Source of the DNA: Theobroma cacao
Lineage: Eukaryota; Streptophyta; Magnoliopsida; Malvales; Malvaceae
Direction of reading: 5' to 3'
NCBI RefSeq assembly: GCF_000208745.1
Contig: NC_030852.1
Location: forward strand, 30,892,969 to 30,956,968
DNA length: 64,000 bases
Of the stretch, positions 34,530-47,435 are shown piece by piece (the stretch's first letter is position 1; each line of letters opens with the position of its first letter). Below the pieces are notes generated by a model. That model saw only the letters and a list, made by a program, of their open reading frames with translations. It was not told where the DNA came from and searched no databases. A program made the translations under genes and the position numbers.

Positions 34530-35888
34530 GAACATGAGACGTAATGATGTATGCTTTTGATGAAGGATATGATATTTAGCCATTATTTTATCTAATTTGA
34601 AATTAACTCGCCGTTTGGATTGAGAAATACTATCTATTTGCATGGAAAATTACTAGCAAACTTCTGTGGTGCCTGAGTTGAGCCCAAAAACAAGTTAAGC
34701 CCAAAATCAGAATTCTGTTTCTTTTTTTTTTTTTTTGCTAGTTAAAGGCCGGGACGGGAGAAACCCCCTTGACAAGACATTGCAGAAGCCTGGCCCTGGG
34801 GAGGAGCCTACCTAAAGCGGCCGAGTGGGGAGCATGACCTGCTTATCTGTATTATGGAAGTGACCTCCAAGCCTATTAATAATCACCAAAACTTTCACAC
34901 TGTAAATGAAAAACCACCATAATATTAAGGGATTTAATTGTATTAGGATCATTTTAACAAGTGAATTTTTAGACATTCATTTAAAGCATGTTATATGTCC
35001 ATCCCTATCAAATCGATCCTCATTAATTCATCTTTTTTGCTGCTGCTGCTTCTTTTTTATTATTATTTTCATCTAATTTCATGATAATATTTAAGAGTTT
35101 TTAGGCCTATTTTTTTACAAGTTAATTATTTTTCTTTAGATTAATTGATCAAGATTAGGCTGAGATCATGAGAATTGATTTGGTCTAAGTAGTTGAAAAT
35201 GTCTCTTGGATTTATATGAAGATTCAGACTTTGCTTTGTTGGTAATGGTTGTAATTAATCCTGCTTCTTGATTGATGGAAACCTCCATTATATTTGTTTT
35301 TTTTTTTAAGTATTGCAAGGGTTCTTTCTTTTTCTTTTCTTTTCTTTTTTTAACGAAAAGGGTTAAAGCAAGCAATGTTTCATTGTGATACACATTGACA
35401 AAGAAAAAGATTTGACATTAATAGATGCCAATTAATGCTCCTTATTCATAAATAGGACTGTAGTCACTATAAGTGATAAAAAAGACAAGTGATAGATTGC
35501 TAACGTGTCCCTTCCTGCAAGCTTCTGATGATAAAAATGATAGTTTTGATTTTATTGGAAATTAAAACATCTACTGGAATTTTACGCTACAATTCAAACT
35601 GACTCCTATGAATGAGCTAGGGATGGTAAAGCAAGGAGACTAGAGCACGCCCTTTTCCATAACCAAAAAGAAACAAAGGGCATTCACCAATCATCGCATT
35701 TCCAAAAGACTGGGCGCTTAGCTCCAAATAAGCCAGTGGAAATTTCCATGTAGCAGCAGTAACATAGAAAATTTAAAAGGACAAGAATAAAAAGAAAACC
35801 CCTTGTGCAATACACAAATGTTCAAACAACATCACATTTATAAAGCTCTTATCCGTAGGTTAATATAAGTTGGGCCTCGCCTGTTTTT
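34530..35888. other. Intergenic between converging IQD and GRF genes
   Basis: Tail-to-tail spacer of about 1.36 kb holding both 3' trailers. It contains a GC-rich block at 34746-34842 preceded by a T-run, which stands out from AT-rich surroundings and may be a short interspersed element. No coding potential seen. Confidence 0.5.
34721..34842. repeat. GC-rich block next to a T-run, possible SINE-like insertion
   Basis: A run of about 15 T (34722-34736) is followed by roughly 95 bases of GC-rich sequence including GGCCGGGACGGGAG and AAGCGGCCGAGTGGGG. The contrast with the neighbourhood and the T-run (an A-tail on the other strand) fit a short retroposon. I could not find clear target-site duplications. 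Confidence 0.35.
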
Positions 35889-37746
35889 TCATGTGCTCTT
35901 GCTGCAGTTACTCGTACTTGAGCTTTGACTACTTGCAATACCAAGGCACAATGCTTCAGCCAACGGTCCACCAGGCGGCGAACCCATCCATGAAACAGGA
36001 TTCGCCATTTGGGGTCTCAAAGCCCTCACATTTTCCACTGCCAAGCCCATGATGTCGAAAGCACCCATTTGGCTGTTCTCATCGTCTTCTTCTTGATTGT
36101 TTCCACTCCCACCCGACATTGACAGTGTAAGAGAAGAGAGCGGTAGCTTCTCGTTTGAACAAAGAGGGCGTTTGCTCCCAAATCCATCCAGTTCGGCAAC
36201 CTCTCTCTCTGCTGTTGACCATGCATCAATAAAGCTCCTTGTCTCTTGTGAATGTGTTTGGTTGAGATTCGAGGCTCCTCCCAAAGAGGCGAAATCGGGG
36301 CTGAACTGCTCGTTTAGATGCTGAGCTTGCAAATTGAGGCGATGGTCTTTATAATATTGCTGCTGGTATTCACTCACATTTCCCCCATACTTTGTCCCTT
36401 GTGTCTGAAACTGCTGCCACTCTGGGTTCGAATTGCCAGCAAAAGGAACCGTAGTCTCCCCTTTTATGAACCACTCCAAGCACCTTCACGGGTAAACCAT
36501 TAACCATCACTTATTTATTTGTAGTATAATAGTAACTTATAAAAGACAAAAGTTCCACATCATGCATTCATACTCATAGATGGTGATTACTGATTAGCGG
36601 ATAAGAATAACAGATATACTAAGATGTAAGAAAATAACACGAAATAAAGATTTGGTTTCTCAGATTCAGAGCAGACAGAGTATTGGGAATCGACAGCAAA
36701 AGCCCACCTAGGCTGATCAAACGAAGATGTCAATAAATGAGCATCGGTGATGAAATGAGGATTTTGATGAGGCTGCTTGTCAGATGCCATGTTAAGTGTA
36801 TGTGGCTTGTGGTCATTGTTGTTAACGGAGTGGTTTGGCAATTCCACAGGCTTTCTTGAACGGGGACGGCTCTTATGAGAGTGACGCTCACAGTATTTCT
36901 GATCAGGAGCCACGTCTCTCGAGCACCTCCATTTCTTCCCATCTGTTCTTCTGCACCTCCATGGCTCTGGATCCGAACTATTGCCCGAAAACCCCAGTTC
37001 CAAAGACCCCTTTATCACTGTCAACGCAACAAGAAATAGCTAACAACTTGACACTACATTGATAACATTGAACACAAGGAGAAAAAAAAAAGAAAACATT
37101 ACCATTTGAAGGGTTTCTGGTGAGGGGTATGGGGAGGTCAGGAGGGACAGGCTCAGAGGCCGTCATGTACTTGTATATCATGGTCTGCCTCTCTAGCTCT
37201 TGCCACTGAGCTGCCGTGAAAGGAGCTCTAGCATTCACAGGAGCTGCCATTTCTCCTGGATTAGTTTAAATACCATGCCTTAATCTACTTTCTTTCTTTA
37301 AAGCGTAGAAATTTACAAGAAAACGATGAATGAAAGGTAATGGGTGAAGAAATAAGAAGAGTTTTACCTGAGCAATTGTTGGGAAAAGAAGGGTCAGCGC
37401 TAAAGGGGTGATGATGCAGAGACTTGAAAACCCCTGCAGCAGCAGCAGAAGCAGAAGCAGAAGCAGCACCGACAACATCGTATATATCGCCCGTGCATGG
37501 TACCTGATTGCTTGTGTTGCAAACAATGGGCCCACCACCACAAGCTCCACCATCAAATCCATCACCGCAACAGGAAGAAGACGATGATGAAAGCTGATGA
37601 TGAGAAGAATGATGAGGCATTGGCATGAAGCTCTTATTTGGGCAAGATTCCTCAACTTGTTGCATCCTCAAAGCCAACCCAACATCACAATGATCTCTTC
37701 CGAATCCTTTCTCTGTGCCCATAAAAGCATTATTCCTGCTACCCAT
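35889..37746 (-). CDS. Growth-regulating factor (GRF) transcription factor
   Basis: Exons (minus strand, in order) 37746-37368, 37255-37103, 37017-36708 and 36483-35889 give 478 residues with GT-AG introns. Exon 1 encodes a Ser, His and Ala-rich N-terminus (MGSRNNAF, with an [11 protein letters not shown] tract). The QLQ domain is at about 138-173 ([19 protein letters not shown]), the site for GIF co-activators. The WRC domain starts near 191 with C199, C209, C220 and H223 as the C3H zinc site, and KPRSRKP-type basic residues at its end. The C-terminal half has SLTLSMSGG and [12 protein letters not shown], resembling the GRF7/GRF8 clade from memory. GRFs promote cell proliferation in leaves. 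The end of the WRC coding region holds the miR396 site (36842-36862). Start choice is the main doubt: a splice acceptor 25 bases upstream of this ATG could join an upstream exon in frame. Confidence 0.92.
36842..36862 (-). promoter_or_regulatory. miR396 target site in the GRF mRNA
   Basis: The mRNA strand reads CGTTCAAGAAAGCCTGTGGA plus a final A, encoding RSRKPVE at the end of the WRC domain. It pairs with the known miR396 sequence apart from the single-base bulge that is typical of conserved GRF targets. The position and sequence are those known across plants, so cleavage or repression by miR396 is expected. Confidence 0.93.
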
Positions 37747-40700
37747 GTCATCAAACTGCCACCTTTCCCATCTACAAAAAAACCACAACAAGACAACCTT
37801 AAACCCCAAGCTAACTTCACTCTTTTTTGCAAAAAAAATTCTTACACGACACTGCAAATCGATGCCCTTTGTTTCTCTTTACACTTCTATAGCGAGCTGC
37901 TGTTTGTTGCTAATACATAAAAAGTTGGCTATGTTATGGTGTAGCGGTGCCGCCATTTTCAGCCATGCGTTTTGCTTTGCTTCCTTAGCTTCCAACATTC
38001 GCACCCCTTATGGAATACAGACAAAATCCACTTCACTGTACTCCGCTCTCTCTCGAGACTGACAAAAACACCGAGACAAGCCCAACGTTAGCTTTTTCTA
38101 AACAGTGTTTCAAAATCCCCCAAGCACCACCCAGTCATATTTGATTGGACAGAAATGGTTTTGACTTTTGATTTTCTTTGCCAGACTGAGTTTCTATTGG
38201 CTGTGAGTTTCAAGGTGCTTACGAGTTGTTTTGACAAAGTTGACCGACTTCTATGTCAAAAGTTAACGCCGTTAACTTTTGCGAACATCGGGAGTCGTGA
38301 AAAAAAAGGCAGAAGGGTTCCACATGGTTTCGTGTGAGCGTGTGCGGGGACCAAAGCCAATTGATGTGATGCCGTAACTAATTTGCTATTGAGTTATTAA
38401 TATTTATACTCTTCCTAAAATTGTGCATTAAATTTGGACCAAGAATTTATCTTATTTTAGTGCCGTAGGCTTTAACAGTTCAGAAGCATCCTAATTATGC
38501 TCATTTTGTGGTTGAGTTCATCAAATAATTGAGTGGGTTTGGATAAGTTTTTATTTTTTATGAGATTTATAACTCAAGAGTTCGAGGATAATTTAAAATA
38601 ATTTTTTTATTTAAGACAAAGAGAAACTTAAATTTTATCTTTTGGAAAAAAAATAATACATCAAATATGCAAATAAAAATTTAAAACATTTTAATCAAGT
38701 ATTCTGTTAAAATTTTGTTTCACGTGAACAAAATGTTACATTATATAATTACAACTACGAATTAATCACACTCTCTTACGCCAGTGTGATGTGGTTCGAC
38801 CCTCACCATCGCAACCATGCTCACCGCACCGGAGGAAAAATGGTGCGATGGCTGATTTCAATATCACTACTACAATTTTCAATCTCATTGTTAAATTAAT
38901 TATCAATCTCACAGTCACTATTTATATATATATATATAATCTCACAGTTGTATCAAAAGGGGGCCTTAATCTTATTCAACAAAAGCTATTAAAAAATCAA
39001 ATAAACTTGTATCAGAATTCGGCAACCCTAAATCCTAACTTAGTTGAATAAAAAGAAAAAGAATTTCCACTTGATTTTTAGGTAAAAAACCGAAACAGGG
39101 ATGATACATATGGTATCACACAAACCAAGGTCAATCTCAGTGTCTTAATGGATACGGTCCATTAGGTCACATATCCCATCCCACTAGATTTTTACCTCAT
39201 GTAATAAATGGCTCTCGATGACCGAGTAAAGGGTTGCTCTCTGGGTCGCTTGTGCTTTTATCAATCTCCTTGGCTCGATTGCTTGTAACCAACAAAATAA
39301 TGAGGCATGCAATTTTATTTATTTTTCGTTTCTGGGCTTCAATTGTTAGAAGAGAATTTATTAAGTTGTAGCAGAGAGCAGGGAATATGGTTAGAGTTGT
39401 TCTCGAAGATCTTGTGAAGATGATGAATAATAATAAGATTTGGGAAGTACATTAATTTTCATGCTTTCAAGCCTTTTAACCTACCAATTTGAACTACCAT
39501 TCATGCATAGTTTACTCCGTAAATAGCCATTGATTAATGCATTTCAACAGCCAAAGTCGCATTTATCAGTATTTCATGATCCAATAAATGGCATTAAGAG
39601 TTTGCATTTAAATGAAATAGAAATGTGGCATGATTTGTTCCAAGTTTTTCAAATGATGATATGAACTCAAAAAGGGGAGATACCAGGGTGTACTACTAGC
39701 ATCGAATTAAGCAATCGTTACTCGTCAATTAAGAGGGTAAATCCATCCAATTTAATCATGTTGTAACACTTTTATGATTTACTTATTCTGGGATTGTAAT
39801 AATCAATTACCCTCTGCTTCAAAATCTTTTTATTGATTATGTTTGGTAAGTACATGTTTTACTTAGCAACCAAATTAAAGAATAAGATTCACCTGTAGAT
39901 TATTTCTGAAGGAAAAGAAGATCCATTTTTAACATAATAAACATATTGTGGGATATAAATTTCCTCCTAATAACTAAGATAAGTGAAAGTATTTGAAGTT
40001 GACATCAAACTCTAACTATATTACGTCCTAGCTTTAATCCTAATTAATTGTTTCATATGCTCATTAGTCAACTTTTAAAGTAAAATTTATTTCATCAGTC
40101 AACTTTGAGTCCTTTTTTTTACAAGGCAAATTTTGAGATAAAATCATAATTTTCTATGTTAATTTTGTGAAATTATAAACTAAAGAAGTTATATATTTAC
40201 CAAAAAAAACTAAAAAAAAAGTTATATATTAACGCCTTAGTAAAATATGAAAAATGAAGCATTTAATCTCCATTTAGTCACATGTTACTTATATATTTTA
40301 CACATTGGCCACATAGTGGTTTTGACACCACTTTACATTGAAATAATTCTATATGTATTTTGAAAAAAAAAATTATTTTATAAAAAAAAGGAAAGAGAGA
40401 AAATAAGTCTAATGGATAATAAACCACTTGCCGTTACCATTTTATTTAAATGTTTAACATCACAAGTAAAATAAATGAAGATTCTAATTTTTTGTATAAT
40501 TAAATTTAATTCAATAAAAAATTATCAATTAAGGTAATTTTACTTTTATAAGAACTTTGCTAAAAAAATACATAAAATTTAGTATAATAATTTAATTTTA
40601 TAAAAAATATTAATTCAAGATAAAATAAGAAATTAATAAATTATCACAAATATGTTAATTATTTTATATATAGTAATGATAAAGATATAACCACTAATTA

Positions 40701-42095
40701 TCCAAACCATTAGACGTTGAATTTCATAGTTGGTGTAGGAAAAAGACAAAACAAGAACTTTGATTTCCTTATTTGGCTACATATTTGTCTTGTGATTATT
40801 GCAGTTTACACTAGATTTGTCATTGAAGTTTTGGATAAATTTTCGATGAATAACCTCTTTGGAAGGGATCTTCTCATTAGGGTCTCCCAAAATTTTGGTT
40901 GACTGGTATTACTTCCTCAAATAAAAGACAATGATCCGGAAATGTCAACAAGTCATAATATCTATGATCTTTAACCACAATTGTGTTTGTCCACATTCCA
41001 TGATAATTCTTGGGTAACAGCCACTTCTTGTCGTTTGTAGCAAAGCAAAACTTTCTCTAGTCTATGGAAAGTCGCCCTTGTTTTACCTCCAATCTACTCT
41101 TTAATTAGTTCAATGCCGTAGATCAGATGGTGGTGATTTTGAGAAGAAGGAGGTCACCGGCTCGATAGTCAGATCGCACCCCCTTTCGCTATCTCCCTCC
41201 TCTGCAACCTGAACCAACCTACCCTCCACTCTTTCCCTTTCCAGCAGCAGCAGCCCGAAGAACTCTCCTCTCCCGAACCCATAAAAGCTTCCATGTGCTC
41301 TGTCGCTAGCTCTGCCCCTTTCTGCTCTATCGGCCTCGAACCCTCTTCTCTCTCCACTATCCTGCCCCCCTTCTTTCTCCTTCGCCTGAGAGTATTACAC
41401 GGAAATGTCCAAATGACCCTCTGAAATCGTCAAAACCCACGGGACACGCGTTACACTCAGCTACGCCTGTAGCTAAGTTTGATTTCATGCTAGATTCCCA
41501 CTGTTCCTTAAGCATCTCTTAACCCTCGCACAATTTTTGCTGTATCGTTGTCCCTGCTGTTTTTGAAGAAATGGAAAGGGACTTCTGAACTCGTTTCACT
41601 TTACTTGAAAGAACAGTTTTAATGCACATGTGATCTGTCTCCAAAGAGTGTTAAATTTTCCCTTACCCTAAAGTTAGTTCGAGAAAATGTTCGTTACTTT
41701 TATCCATGTCAAGATCCACGAATAGCTTGGCAATAAAGTCCATGTGCAGATGTCTATTACTGACTTAAAAATTCAGCCTTTACAATGAAATTTTGTGCAG
41801 TTTCCAACACTTTTTTGCTGAGATCCATGCCAACACTTTCCAATTGCAAATCCTAAAATATTAATGAACACAAACTCATATACATCCTGACACCCTTAAA
41901 GCAAATTACAAACCCAAAGCATATATTTACTCTATTCTTATCATCTTTCAAGAACAAGATATTTGAGGTAGCGGGCAGTAACCCATTAGCAGAATCAATT
42001 CAACAAGAAAATAATGAAGAAACAAAATTTAAGCCAAAAAAACAAAAGTCAAATTACTTGGAGATGTAGAGGTTTTGATCAAGGGAACGATATCT
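37747..42095. other. 4.3-kb intergenic region
   Basis: Right next to the GRF start lies its leader and promoter. From 38400 to 41000 the sequence is AT-rich with no gene. A GC-richer patch at about 41100-41470, with a 62-codon minus frame (41169-41357), differs from its surroundings but matches no family I recognise. The last 500 bases are the 3' trailer of the minus-strand gene at 42096. Confidence 0.5.
37751..37771 (-). other. Possible short upstream ORF (6 codons) before GRF start
   Basis: A GT-rich T-run ending in TTTTTTTGTAG, a good splice acceptor, is followed directly by ATGGGAAAGGTGGCAGTTTGA, which encodes MGKVAV. Its stop ends four bases before the GRF ATG at 37746. If the leader is spliced here, the uORF would lie just upstream of the main start. 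Confidence 0.4.
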
Positions 42096-42989
42096 TCAAC
42101 TCATAATAAGACTATTTGATCCGATGGGGCTTTTCTGCTTAAGTAGAATCCTTAACTGAGCCTTTTGGCACTCCAGCTTTGTACCCCAATGCCTACTCTT
42201 TGATCCAATTGCTCGAACTACTCTTGGAAATTCGACAAATCCTTTGATCCCTCGCTTTATGTGAGGATTCTCAGGTTCTGGAGATGCTTTGCGCTGAATT
42301 GCCATGGATGAAGAGACAGCACTGCTTATGTTATCGTAACAGGATGATGACTTTTCGCTCAATGCAAATCTTGTTGACTCTCGTGAATCAACACCGATGT
42401 TACTATAATCACAAGATTTCTCACTGAAAACTAACCTTGCAAACTTCCCTGAAAGATTGGCAGAGAGTGCTGGTGTTTTAAATTCTTTATTCTTCTGTTC
42501 GATCCGGGAAATTGACGTGTGAGGTTGTGCACGTTTAGTTTCCTCCAATTCTAGTAACTTCTCCTCGAAGAGAATCTTGGCCTCAGCCAGCTTCATTTGG
42601 ACTCGCTCTTCCCTTAAAACTTCAGCCATCCTTAGCATCTTTCTTTCCTCCTCGACTTCCTTCTTCATTCGATCAATCTCTGCTTTATGCATTGAAATTT
42701 CTCTTGCAAGCTCTTCACATACTCTCTCCAATGCTTCTCTTCCCCTTCTTTCTTCAGCAAGTTCTTTAGCCAATCTCTTATTGAGGGACTCTACCTTTTT
42801 ACGTGCTTTACGTTCATACTCTACCTCAGCTTTCAACTCAATGATCTGGGCTCTAGCAATATCCAGTTCAGATTCCATAACTGGTTTGAAGAAGGTCAGA
42901 TCCCAGAAAGAGGCTGCGATCTTTCGAGCTGAGAGAGGGAGGTTTACTTGACGTAGATGCTTGCTACTTTGGCATAGTTGTTGTTGTTG

Positions 42990-43020
<31 letters not shown>

Positions 43021-43163
43021 TGAGAATAATAAAAAGGATTCTCATAAAGTTTCCAGCTAGGGCAAGTGGTGGTGGTGATGTGTTCTTGAGGAATGGTCAC
43101 ATTGCAGGGATTATCTGGGCTGCTGATCATCATCATCGCCTCCTCCATATCTTCTCCTTTCAT
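42096..43163 (-). CDS. BLT: BRANCHLESS TRICHOME-like coiled-coil protein
   Basis: An intronless gene for 355 residues, beginning MKGEDMEEAMMMISSP; a second Met at position 6 is an alternative start. Features in order: WKLYENPFYYS (37-47), a run of ten His (48-57) and five Gln (58-62), then VNLPLSARKIAASFWDLTFF (73-92), the most conserved motif, and a long coiled coil at about 97-212 rich in Glu, Lys, Arg and Leu. The C-terminal third is Ser-rich with RGIKGFVEFPRVVRAIGSKS (basic). ENPFY plus the KIAASFWDLTFFKP motif and the single coiled coil fit BRANCHLESS TRICHOME (Arabidopsis At1g64690), a plant protein needed for trichome branching and acting with other cell-shape factors, and its homologues. 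It is longer than the roughly 270 residues I recall for Arabidopsis BLT. Orthology versus a BLT paralogue is not settled. Confidence 0.82.
42993..43021. repeat. In-frame ATG/CAT trinucleotide repeat in the BLT-like gene
   Basis: A run of GAT/ATG units on the plus strand, preceded by GTT units, encodes ten His then five Gln on the minus strand. It is a coding microsatellite and probably length-variable between alleles. Confidence 0.85.
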
Positions 43164-44383
43164 TCTATATGAGCTTTTTCCTTGTAGCTTTTCTTTTCCT
43201 TTTCTCCTTTGCTGCTTTTCTTTTTTCTAATGGGAATTTTCCCTGTCAAGAAAGCGATCGGGTAGGCCCATTTTTTATCCTGGAACTTTGCTTTTAAGAT
43301 GTGATTGTAAAAGCGAAAGATATATCACATGCATCTCATCTTAATTAAAACTAGTTCCAGGGGAGGTGGTCTTGCCTCTATATCCTACTTTCATCGGTCC
43401 ACAACCACAACTCTATCTGCCCTGCCCCTGTTTCCTTTTAACTCTGTCGTGCTTTTGTAAGCACCCCCAAACCGGCCACTCCATAGGATGCGAAAACAAA
43501 GTAGAGGATCTACGGTGACGAGGCCACAATTTTCCAGCTGACTTTTCACGCACAGGGAACCGGTCAAAACAGTCGAGGGGGATATTTTTGACTGAGAAAT
43601 TTAATGGACTAATTTGTTTTAATCAGATGCATTGATGACAGTCTTAATGATGACGCACCTCGCTTTTGTGGCTGCAATCAGAAACTTAAACTAACAAGTT
43701 AATCTGTATTTAATTTGCAGATGAAAACTTAAAAGACAATCTATCATCAGCAGTTTTGACTTCACAACCGATAAAACTTGAAGTGGCAAGTCTAAGATGT
43801 GGCTACATAAACGATTAGCTTAATACGGTCTCCAACTCTCCATAGAAGGAATGAAATGCCACCTTAAACTTTCCTTGAGTTACATGTTTTCCTCTTATCT
43901 GACGACACTGTCCAGTCCAATGAAGAAGCGTGGTCCGCCAAACCACTCCTGTTTCTGCTTCTTGTCATAGAGTAGGGGCGCCTCTGGCTGGAGAATTTAC
44001 ACCTCTGGCAGTGGACATGTTGGTGGGGTATCTTGATCTTCTCTGGGGACATGGTTTCTGGAAAACCGAAAGTTTCAACTTTCAGCTAACAGTGTGCTAT
44101 GACCCCTCTACAAAAAGCCCTCAGAGCTAACCCCATCAACTGACAAAAAAACCACAGAAGAAGAAGAAGAAGTTACCATCCTCGTTTATCACCCCTAATT
44201 TTTTAACATTGGGTGGCCTACCTGAGGATTTGAGTAAGTGAAGGACCATGTTTGTATCTCAGAGCAATCATTCAGCTACAACAGCCCCACATGCATATTT
44301 GATGATGCAAGTGACTGACTAATGTTCCTTTACAGCAGCATAAGCTATAACTCATTAAAGACCAGGGGTTTTCCTCCGGCTCC

Positions 44384-44416
<33 letters not shown>

Positions 44417-47361
44417 TTTAAAAAACAATTAGCATGAAAAAGAAGCTGAGAGGTCCAAAAGTTTAATTGGAATTTCCCTTCTTCAAAATGTGTTATATGT
44501 GGCTTTGCTGGTTGTCTTTGATTGGATTGGAGAAAACAAACAATATATCCGACGTAAGGAGGACTATTTTAATCAAAATTTGGCATCCGACGCAGGAGTG
44601 CTTAGCTCTTGCAAAGTCCGCAAAGGACATATAGGCTATCATGGAGTTCGAACAATGGTCTATTTTTTCCTACAGGCTGCACGTGGATGTCCCCCTTTGT
44701 GTGTTATCCAGGGTCCGCTGCGCTGTCATAAACCTTAAGAACAAATTTTCATTAGCTTGAAATATGACTTGCCCATAGTTATTTGGCACTAACATGACAA
44801 AACTTGGCAAGCAGTCTTCTGGAGTTGGCCTAATCAGTGAATGCACTCCTTGTATCATTGACATGAAATTTATAACATGTTAAGATCATTAGATGCTTTG
44901 GTCAAGGGCGGCTCAAAAACTCGGAGGTTTTCTAGCAAGTGGGTTTTTCTCGTTTCCCAAAACAAAATGAAACTTGGCAGCTAATACACCTCCCATGTGC
45001 CAAGAACTTCAATCTTTCTGCAGATAAGGATTGGGTGTGCTCGAGTGAATTCTTGTGGTTCATGGCGAAGAAGTGCCGATTAAAAGATGTAAGTGGGGCA
45101 AGTAAAATGGACCACATTCCTATATGGTTAAAGTCATGAAGTAAATGTGACTATTTTTTGCTGCCAAGGAAACTACTATTCTTTTTTACACCATGGGGCG
45201 AAAAGAATGTAATTATAATAATTGGTGATTATGATTTTGTTTTGACACAATTTTATTAGGCTTTATGCAAAAGAAAATTTGTCAGCATGTGCTTACACAT
45301 GAGATGAACAGATGAATGGAGGATCCTAAGCAAAACTTAAAATATAGAGAATGGCATGCATGTTCGTTTGTGTCACAAAATATACCCTTATTCCCATGAT
45401 AACTGGCTCATCATCTAAGAAGCATTAGATTCTCGAAAACTCATCATTTTGTCTTGAATGTTCATAGCCGAATTTCTACATTCCATTTTCAGGCCTACAT
45501 TCCTACATATCAGAAAGCGATTTTTACCACCTATTGGCTGTAGGAAGAAGAGAAGCACCAAATCTCAGCATGTTGAAGAGTGATTCTTTTGGGGTTCTGT
45601 TTTTCAGAGAGATGTAAACTGATTTTTAGCGAGTTTATTATCAGAAGACAACACTTGCAACTACCGCGAAAGAGTTGACTAACATTGAATGCTAACACAA
45701 GCAATCACCGTTTGGAGGCAAAAAATTACATATGAACTTGCGAGACCAAAGGAAGATCAACCAATTAACTCCCATATCTCAACCACCGTTGGCAGAACTA
45801 GTGGACCTTTGCCCTTCTATGTTGTCACGAGGTTTATGTAATTATTTTAGTTGGTGTCCGCACAGCCCAAATTACATTCCATGGCGGACCTTTTTGTCAA
45901 GAAGACCACCTTAACACAGGATATCATAGAGGGTGTCCTTCCGTGCTTGACAAGCGACATCAGGCAAAGCGTCTAGATTCATGACCACATGCAAAAATAA
46001 TATGTCTCATGATTTCATTGGGAAGCTATTAATCCCACATAGAAGAAGATGTCTTGATTTCAATGAGAAATCATGAATCGCGTATCAAAAGAAGATGTCA
46101 TGTTCTCACATTAACTGCATACTAAAATTAGTCATAAAATGCAAATGGACAACACATTACAAGTTGCTGAGAATCGTGACAATACCTTACTTTGCAAGTT
46201 AGTATGAACTATGCCAATTGCTATCCCTTGTTGAAGTGAGATAGCCATGAATACGGATCAAAGCATATAACATCTTACAAATTAATGTGCACCGTGACTC
46301 TACTACACTTAGAAGACAACTCGAAGGACATCAAATTACAAGGTTTATTAGTTAAAGGAAGAGCAAAACGGTGTCAAATGTTTTAACTATCCAATAACAT
46401 GTTTCTGTCAACTTCATATAACCTTCATCGAATAAAGTTTAAAACAAAAGGGTGATGAGAACAAAGGAGAACAGACCACAGCTTCGTGTTTACAGAAGCT
46501 AAACCAAACCTTCAATCAACCGCAATGTGCTCTTTGCTAGTTGGTAACCTAGAGAGTATGTATGCCCCAGTCTCCTGAATGATTTTTGTCTTTCCAGTGG
46601 TGGGGAGGTTCTACATATCGTACCCACAAGCTTATGCTAGTGGGAGTGATAGAGAAAGTTCACCAAATTGAAATAGTAGTTCAGAAACAAAACAGCAGAA
46701 TCTAACCAGCAAAGTCTATAATACATAACCTGAGTTACTCAGCATTTTAGCATGGAAAAGGGTAACGACAAAATTGATTAACCAAGTGGAACCAGAAATT
46801 TCCAAAGACCTATTTTATGAGTATCAACAAGATTATATAACATATGTGTCTGAATGAACTAAATTCATAGCACAAACAAATACATTATAGACCTCTAAAT
46901 CAATCCTATATAACCATTGCCAATGAATAGATTTTGACCCCATGGCTTCACTACTAATAGATCCACAATGCAAAACCAAAGGCCATTCCAAAAGTCACAA
47001 CCGTAATTGATGAATTATCTTGGCTGCTAATCTAGACGAAATCCAGACAACGACCACATGCCTATTTCAACCTACCTCCTAGGTGAATGAGCTGCTAAAT
47101 GTAAGCAGAGGAAATAAATACACAGACTATGTTGCTTACTGGACAGTCCACAACCTATAAGTTAGGAATCTCTGAAATAACATATGCCAGCAGTCAAAAT
47201 CAAATGCGTATGCAAGTTATAAACGGCACAGACCTGGAATTTAAAAAGTTGTCTATTTGCGAAAATCATCTCAAATTGTTTAAGAAACTATTACTATAAA
47301 ACATGGACCATGAAAGTAATCTAATATATATTGTGCCAATTACACTCCTATTCAACATGTA

Positions 47362-47435
47362 AGTTATAGAGAATGCTAGTTCTCGTAATAGTATATGGAG
47401 TTATAGAGAATGCTAGTTCTCGTAATAGTATATGG
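47362..47435. repeat. Perfect 37-bp tandem duplication
   Basis: The unit starting AGTTATAGAGAATGCTAG occupies 47362-47398 and again 47399-47435 with no differences, and a third copy begins at 47436 (AGTTA) before diverging. Recent local duplication or assembly slippage. Confidence 0.88.
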
